Shown: in pieces, positions 58,881-64,000 of the stretch
How the letters are laid out: each line of letters opens with the position of its first letter
Numbering within the stretch: the stretch's first letter is position 1
Source: Megascapheus bottae
Taxonomy: Eukaryota > Chordata > Mammalia > Rodentia > Geomyidae
Assembly: GCA_024803745.1 (NCBI GenBank)
Contig: JANJXV010000013.1
Span: forward strand, 35,734,501-35,798,500
Length of the DNA stretch: 64,000 nt
Direction: 5' to 3'
Translations under genes and position numbers: made by a program
Notes under the pieces: generated by a model
The model's input: the letters and a program-made list of their open reading frames with translations, nothing else
What the model was told of the DNA's origin: nothing
Database searches by the model: none

Positions 58881-60425
58881 GAACGGTTTGTAAACCCTGC
58901 AGACCTGGAGACATAGAACTTGCCTCCATCTTTAAAAGCAGATTGGGTCAACAACAATACTGCAGACATTGTTTTCGAAGGGCCTAAGGCATGGAAGCAT
59001 TGATCAATGCTTTGTAAAATGGGTCGTCAGATAGGTGATGGTTGGTGATTTATTCCTCAAAAGGCCTTTTGTAGGAAAGGAAACAGATGATTTTTACTGT
59101 TCTGGAAGCTTCCATTGAATTCTGGCTTTTTCTTGCGGATTGTCCCCATGAGTGTTTCTTCTAAGACATTTACCGCTTCCTTGGTGCTTCATGGAAATTG
59201 TTAATTCATTAATTTCACTAAGTACAGTAGACAGTATTGCTATGCACTTGGTTGTGAATTTTCCTCAAATTAAGGAAGAAAGTGAAAGAGCAGCCATGAA
59301 TACCAGTTAGCTAGATCCAGGCCATTCTGCTCCCTTTGCCTATCTCATCTCCTGGTTCGTTTTCCTTCTTTCTTTGGTAGATACCTTTTCTTGGGATGAC
59401 TTCATGTGATGATTATCATTCATTCCCTTTCCCAATTTAAAGTGAAAACTCCAAAGCTTGTCATTCTGGGGTGTTTTAATCCCTCCCCTCTCCCTTCTCT
59501 CTGTACTTTTATTTCCATGCTGGTTTTCCCTTAAGTCCTTAGGGCATTTTGAGATGAGATTTAGGAGAAAAACTCAATACAATATAAAGTTACCTTCTAC
59601 TCAACTCAGATTAGGATGAACTTTTAAAACAGCCAGGAGACACCCCAGGGGAGTCTGAGCTAGCAGTGGAAGTGTGTGTGTAGGGATATCACAAAGAACA
59701 TTTTATTTTTTCCCATTGCCTCTGTGCCTAATGCCACTGCTTTCCTGTCTTTTGCTTTCTTTTGTCTCTGGCTCACTTCTGTGTCTTTACTTTTGACCCC
59801 TTCTCCTTTTTCATGGTCCTAGGGAATGCTGGACCATGGGAGTCTCTAAGGCCAACCCCACTTTCTTTGGAAAAGGAAGCTAAGTAGGTTAAAGAAGTTG
59901 CCATTATGGGAGGCAGTTGAGGATTGCTGAGGGATTTCTTGGTAGGCTTTGGAATTGCAAGAGCTCCATGTAAATCCTGACTCCACCGCTGGGTAGGTGC
60001 TCTTGGGCCACTGTGTTAACTGTATGTGTGTGCATTGGAAACCGAGACAGTCCTGTATTCCTTCCAGCCAAGTGAGTTATCAGTGTCAGATGTCCAAGCC
60101 ATCACCTAGGAAATCACTCACAATTCTTAGCTACCCCAAGCTCATTAGAGGTAGTGTCTGAATCAGTTTATGTTAAGGGCTTTAGAGGTAGCAATAGGAA
60201 ACCTGGGCATAGACAAGATGACCCCTAATATCAGCCCACTGCCTAGATGGTTCTCAGCCTTGGCTTCCCAAAAGAACACCTGGAGAGCTTTCAGAAATAA
60301 GGGGGTCTTGATCCTTGCTCGATGTTTCGATTTAATGTTTTAAAAAACCTTACTTGACAGAATTAAAAGTTGGACACCCTTGCTTCCTGTCCCAATCTTG
60401 CTCACTGATTTGTTCTTTTTTGTGT
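58881..60425. other. SINE-free intron stretch
   Basis: 1.5 kb; a MIR-like scrap at 59950-60020 and a MER5-type remnant at 60245-60350 (TGGTTCTCAGCCTTGGCTTC, ACACCTGGAGAGCTTTCAGA). No exon recognised. Confidence 0.45.
60245..60350 (+). mobile_element. MER5/Charlie-type DNA transposon remnant
   Basis: GGTTCTCAGCCTTGGC and ACCTGGAGAGCTTTCAGAAA match the hAT-Charlie word order as I remember it. Strand uncertain. Confidence 0.55.
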
Positions 60426-60427
60426 AT

Positions 60428-60645
60428 GCCAGTCCTGGGTCTTGAACTCAGGGCCTGGGCACTATTCCTGAGTTTTTTTGTTTTTAATTCTCCAAGCTAG
60501 TACTGTATTCTTTGAACTACAGCTCTACTTCCAGTTTTCTGGTTCAGAATCTCACAGGCTTTCCAACTCAGACTGGCTTTTAACCATAATCCTTAGATCT
60601 CAACCTCCTGAGTAGCCAGGATTACAGGTATGAGCCATCAGCTGT
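60428..60645 (-). repeat. B1-Geo SINE, old
   Basis: CCAGTCCTGGGTCTTGAACT through CTGAGTAGCCAGGATTACAG. Confidence 0.87.
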
Positions 60646-61900
60646 TTTGTTCCTCTTTTATTTTGTGGTTTCATTTCATGTTTGTCTTAATAGAGACTCA
60701 AAATGACAGGGACCAAATATAGTTACCTTTTTGGCTGACTGAGGAGAGTTTGTTGTAGAATTCCTTTGAAAGAGTCTGCTGGTGTGTCTCTGTTGTCACT
60801 GGGTTTGGTTTACAGTTGAGACACGTTGTGTTGGTATTCAGAAAGCCTCTCTTGTGATCTTAGATCAGGTACCAATGAGAATTATGGAGATATCAAGTCA
60901 GAGGCTCAGGTTTCATGGATAGAAAGTAGCCCAGACACTCTCCATTTGGGGTTTCTCTCCTTTCCCTGTTGACCCGAGGCCCCTTTGTGGTTCAGTCCTG
61001 TTTTCCATGCTCACTGTTCTCAGGATGTCTTGTGTTTTCTGACCTTGAAGGTGAAGCATTTTTTACTGATAATCACAGGTCTGAAATATAGCACCAGATC
61101 AGCGAAACCTTCTCATTTCTGCTTGGTGGCACTTCTAGTCATTTTAATGTTTAAAGGTCAGAGTAGAAAAACATCTTAAAATGCAGAGCATTTAATTTCC
61201 ATTAGAGTGAGAGGTTTCAAAGCCTGTGTGATAGCCAATAAAAAATGAAGGTGTTTAAGTCAGTTAATGCTCTCTTTCTTTCATTAATATTTTACATGAA
61301 GTACGCAGGAAGAAAAATCTATATGTTTATCCAACATTATATCCAGTGGCTATTGGAAACTTGTCTTCTTGGGTTACTGGATGAATAACTTCTTTTGTAT
61401 GTACTTAAATTGTGAAAAGAATTCTACATATTGTTCTTGGGATTTATTTTGTTGACTAAGTATACTGACTAAATCTTGCTAATAAAGGCATTTTCTGAAT
61501 TACTAACACCCTTACAGACTTGCTATAAATAAGATTGTGTGGGCTGGGCTATTCGGAGGCTAGCAGGAGGTAAGAAGGGGTGCTTATGGGCAGTGCTCTG
61601 GAACTAGTATTGAAATGGAAATGCGTAGTGTACTTTAGTGGAGGCTCTAAACTAACACCTGTGTTAATGCAGCTGGCTATGTGGGGTAGTGCTGTTCATT
61701 CGTTCCTTGCTGTGTGCTATGCTGATCTCCCATGGCAGAGGGCTGATAACTTTTCCCACAAGTGAAGATTTGTTGTGTTTGTTCCCAAATGTGTTACTGT
61801 CTGCCCATTTCATTCTTGTGATTTCTTCATTTGTGGAAATATTATGTAAACCAATTACACATTAGTCCAAATATATATACCTAATAATCCACTTTGAGAT
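60646..61900. other. SINE-free intron stretch
   Basis: Unique sequence, no gene recognised. Confidence 0.45.
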
Positions 61901-61904
61901 CAAT

Positions 61905-62055
61905 GTGATTATTTTCTACTTCTTATAAACAAGGAAGATGAGACTCACAGGTCAAAAAACTTGTCTGAGGTAGTTAAGTGGCAGTGACAGGATTTGAACC
62001 TGGGAAATTTGAGTCAAGCTCTAGTCCTAACTGGGTGCACTCTACTGCACTAGGA
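61905..62055 (+). repeat. MIR SINE
   Basis: AACTTGTCTGAGGTAGTTAA and GACAGGATTTGAACCTGGG are core MIR words. Confidence 0.75.
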
Positions 62056-62085
62056 TGATCCTGGTATATTTCAAAGCTTCCAGGA

Positions 62086-62200
62086 GGGCCACGTGTGGTA
62101 GGGCTCTCCATAGTCCTGACATTCACAAGACCAAGGCAGGAGGAGGGTGAATTCCACATGAGTCTGGGCTACATACAGCCACCCTGCCACAAATAAACAC
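62086..62200 (+). repeat. B1-like monomer
   Basis: ACGTGTGGTAGGGCTCTCCA, CAAGGCAGGAGGAGGGTGAA, GTCTGGGCTACATACAGC. Confidence 0.65.
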
Positions 62201-62908
62201 ACAAAGCACATAGAGGGCATATGAGTAAGAATTCCAGAGTCAACTCTAGTGTCATTTGATTTTCAGATAGCTCAGGGCAGTGTTTCAGCAGATATCCTGT
62301 TGCTGGAGAGACAAGTTCACCAGCTTGCTTCTACCTAGAATTTTCCAATTTTTCTTCAGATGTGGGAACCTTTTGATCAAGAATGGTATATGGAACATGA
62401 TTTTTATTTGTTGGATTTCAAATAACTAGTTCTAGGTAATCTGCATAGGATTATTATATACCCATTTAGCACATATATAAATACTTAAAACTATACTTAA
62501 AAAATGACTATAGACATTATTTTAAATTATAGTACAACTCATGAAATTATCTTATGTATTGGATAAATTATTTGTCTTAATTAAACAGGCCAGGTGTTGT
62601 TATAGGCAATGGAGAATCAAAGGAAGTGACAGTTGTGGGGAAAACCTTCACATTAGTGGAGGGCCTGTGAACTGCTGGCTAGGGCTCTGCCTCATCCAGA
62701 TACTGGGATGCTGCGCATCCTTTTAGGCTGTCTTCTTGTAGACGTGAGAAGAGGACTGTTTATAGCAAGGGTGTTCAACTTTACCAAAACTTCCAGGATC
62801 TATAGCTAAAGCCACAGCTTTGTGGAAAGAGAACAGTTAAAATCCCCTGTAGTATCCCAGAAAACTGAGGTAGCTATGGGCAAAGAATTTGTGACACTAT
62901 AATTTCTT

Positions 62909-63114
62909 TTTTTTTTTTTTTTTTTTTTTTGCCAGTCCTGGGCTTGAGCTCAGGGCCTGAGCACTGTCCTTGGACTTTCTCAAGGCTAGAGCTCTACCAC
63001 TTGAGCCTCAGCACCACTTCTGGCTTTTTTCTATGTATGTGGTACCGAGGAATCGAACCCAGGTCTTCATGCATGCTAGGCAAGCACTTTAACCACTAGG
63101 CCAAACTCCCGGCC
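62909..63114 (-). repeat. IDL-Geo SINE, young (TTTAACC subfamily), 16-bp TSD
   Basis: Perfect GACACTATAATTTCTT at 62893-62908 and 63115-63130. Near-consensus; contains the 99-nt pseudo-exon 62936-63034. Confidence 0.97.
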
Positions 63115-63130
63115 GACACTATAATTTCTT

Positions 63131-63600
63131 AATTCAGGGAATCTGCTTCCTCTTCTCTCTTCTCGTCCTCGCCTCTTCTTTCCTCCTTTCCTTTTCCCTT
63201 TCCTTCCCTTTATTTTTCTATAACCACTCTTTAAATTAAAACCATTTATTGGGCTTTATTGTGCTATAACCACCACTTTCAATTAAGATGCAAGCCTAGA
63301 AGTCTATTAAAATTATGATTCATAGCTACGAGAAGATCGTCATTATAGATTAGTTCTGCAGAATTTTACAAAATTTAAGTGATGTGTTGTATGGATTTAG
63401 CAGAGAATTTTATTATTCTGTAATATGGTAATTTATGAAATGAATTGTCCATGGGTAATCAATAATCTTTAAGAGGACTTTTAAGAAAATGACTCTTAGT
63501 ATCTATCATACATTTGCAATGTAGTTCAATTACTCTTCTTTCTTTGATGTAATTTTATAGATGAAATGTAAATCATTAGTTGCAGCTCTTACTATTTTTC
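63131..63600. other. Intron, nothing recognised
   Basis: A CT-rich tract at 63150-63215, otherwise AT-rich unique sequence. Confidence 0.45.
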
Positions 63601-63634
63601 TTCCTTTGTTTTCTTCTTTGTTTCTTTCTTTGCT

Positions 63635-63805
63635 TGCTTGCTTAATTCCCTCCCTTCCTTCCTTCCTTCCTTCCTTCCTTCCTTCCTTCCTTCCTTCCTT
63701 TCTTCCTTCCTTCCTTCCTTCTTTCCTTCCTTCCTTCTTTCCTTCCTTCCTTTCCTCCCTCCCTTCCTCCTTTCTTCCTTCCTATTTCCTTCCTTCGTTC
63801 TTACT
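63635..63805 (+). repeat. (CCTT)n microsatellite
   Basis: About 170 bases of CTTC units, on the tail side of the last old SINE. Confidence 0.96.
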
Positions 63806-63811
63806 TTTTAA

Positions 63812-64000
63812 AGTGATATTGAAGATTTGAATTCAGGGTCTGTGCTTGCTAGGCTGGTACTGTATCCCTTGAGCCATACCCAGCCATGTTTTCCTTCTGC
63901 TAATTATTTTTAGGATAGTGTCTCATTTCTTGTACAGGTGTGCACCTGAGATGAGATCCACCTACTTTAAGATTTTCTACTGTTGCTGGAGTCATAAGCA
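63812..64000 (-). repeat. B1-dID-like dimer, old, cut by window end
   Basis: ATTTGAATTCAGGGTCTGTG, TGTATCCCTTGAGCCATACC, then B1-like words. Confidence 0.65.

Overview
This window is nuclear DNA from a rodent. The gene content is mammalian: intron-rich coding exons with GT-AG junctions, a CpG-island promoter, and dense SINEs and microsatellites. About 60 SINE copies belong to two dimeric families with a common right half. One has a tRNA-Ala/ID-like left monomer and matches the IDL-Geo SINE that I remember as restricted to Geomyoidea (pocket mice, kangaroo rats, pocket gophers). The other has a 7SL/B1-like left monomer and is called B1-Geo here. I therefore infer a heteromyid or geomyid genome, and cannot name the genus. 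Older layers are B1-dID-like SINEs, MIR, MER5-type hAT DNA transposons and old L1.

Region 1 (1-17.7 kb) is the 3' part of HIPK3, homeodomain-interacting protein kinase 3, on the + strand. Fourteen coding exons between 1552 and 14233, one of them a 21-codon cassette exon, encode about the last 807 residues: the end of the kinase C-lobe, the homeodomain/co-factor interaction region, a SUMO-interacting motif, the PEST-like Ser-rich region and the His/Tyr-rich C terminus. A SINE-free 3' UTR of about 3.4 kb follows. All the upstream exons lie outside the window.

Region 2 (17.7-29.0 kb) is intergenic DNA made of SINEs, microsatellites, one old antisense L1 fragment and one L1 3'-UTR-like copy.

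Region 3 (29.0-30.2 kb) is a strong CpG island. Its only convincing coding content is a first exon (29733-29982) that encodes a signal peptide and ends in a splice donor. Position and orientation after HIPK3 match KIAA1549L in the human 11p13 order, so I assign it by synteny. From 29983 to the window end I read first-intron sequence and found no further exon.

Region 4 (30.2-64 kb, that intron) holds an ancient antisense L1 from about 37.3 to 43.5 kb split by many later insertions, nested SINEs with clear target-site duplications, many microsatellites grown from SINE tails, and several SINE-poor stretches that could hold regulatory elements.

No prokaryotic-type system, CRISPR array or cellular tRNA/rRNA gene was found. 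The most unusual signals are: a near-perfect SINE fold-back inverted duplication inside HIPK3 (3.4-3.7 kb); a recurrent 99-nt splice-ready pseudo-exon in antisense IDL-Geo copies; Pol III box-like motifs in the shared Geo monomer; and repeated growth of microsatellites at SINE tails.
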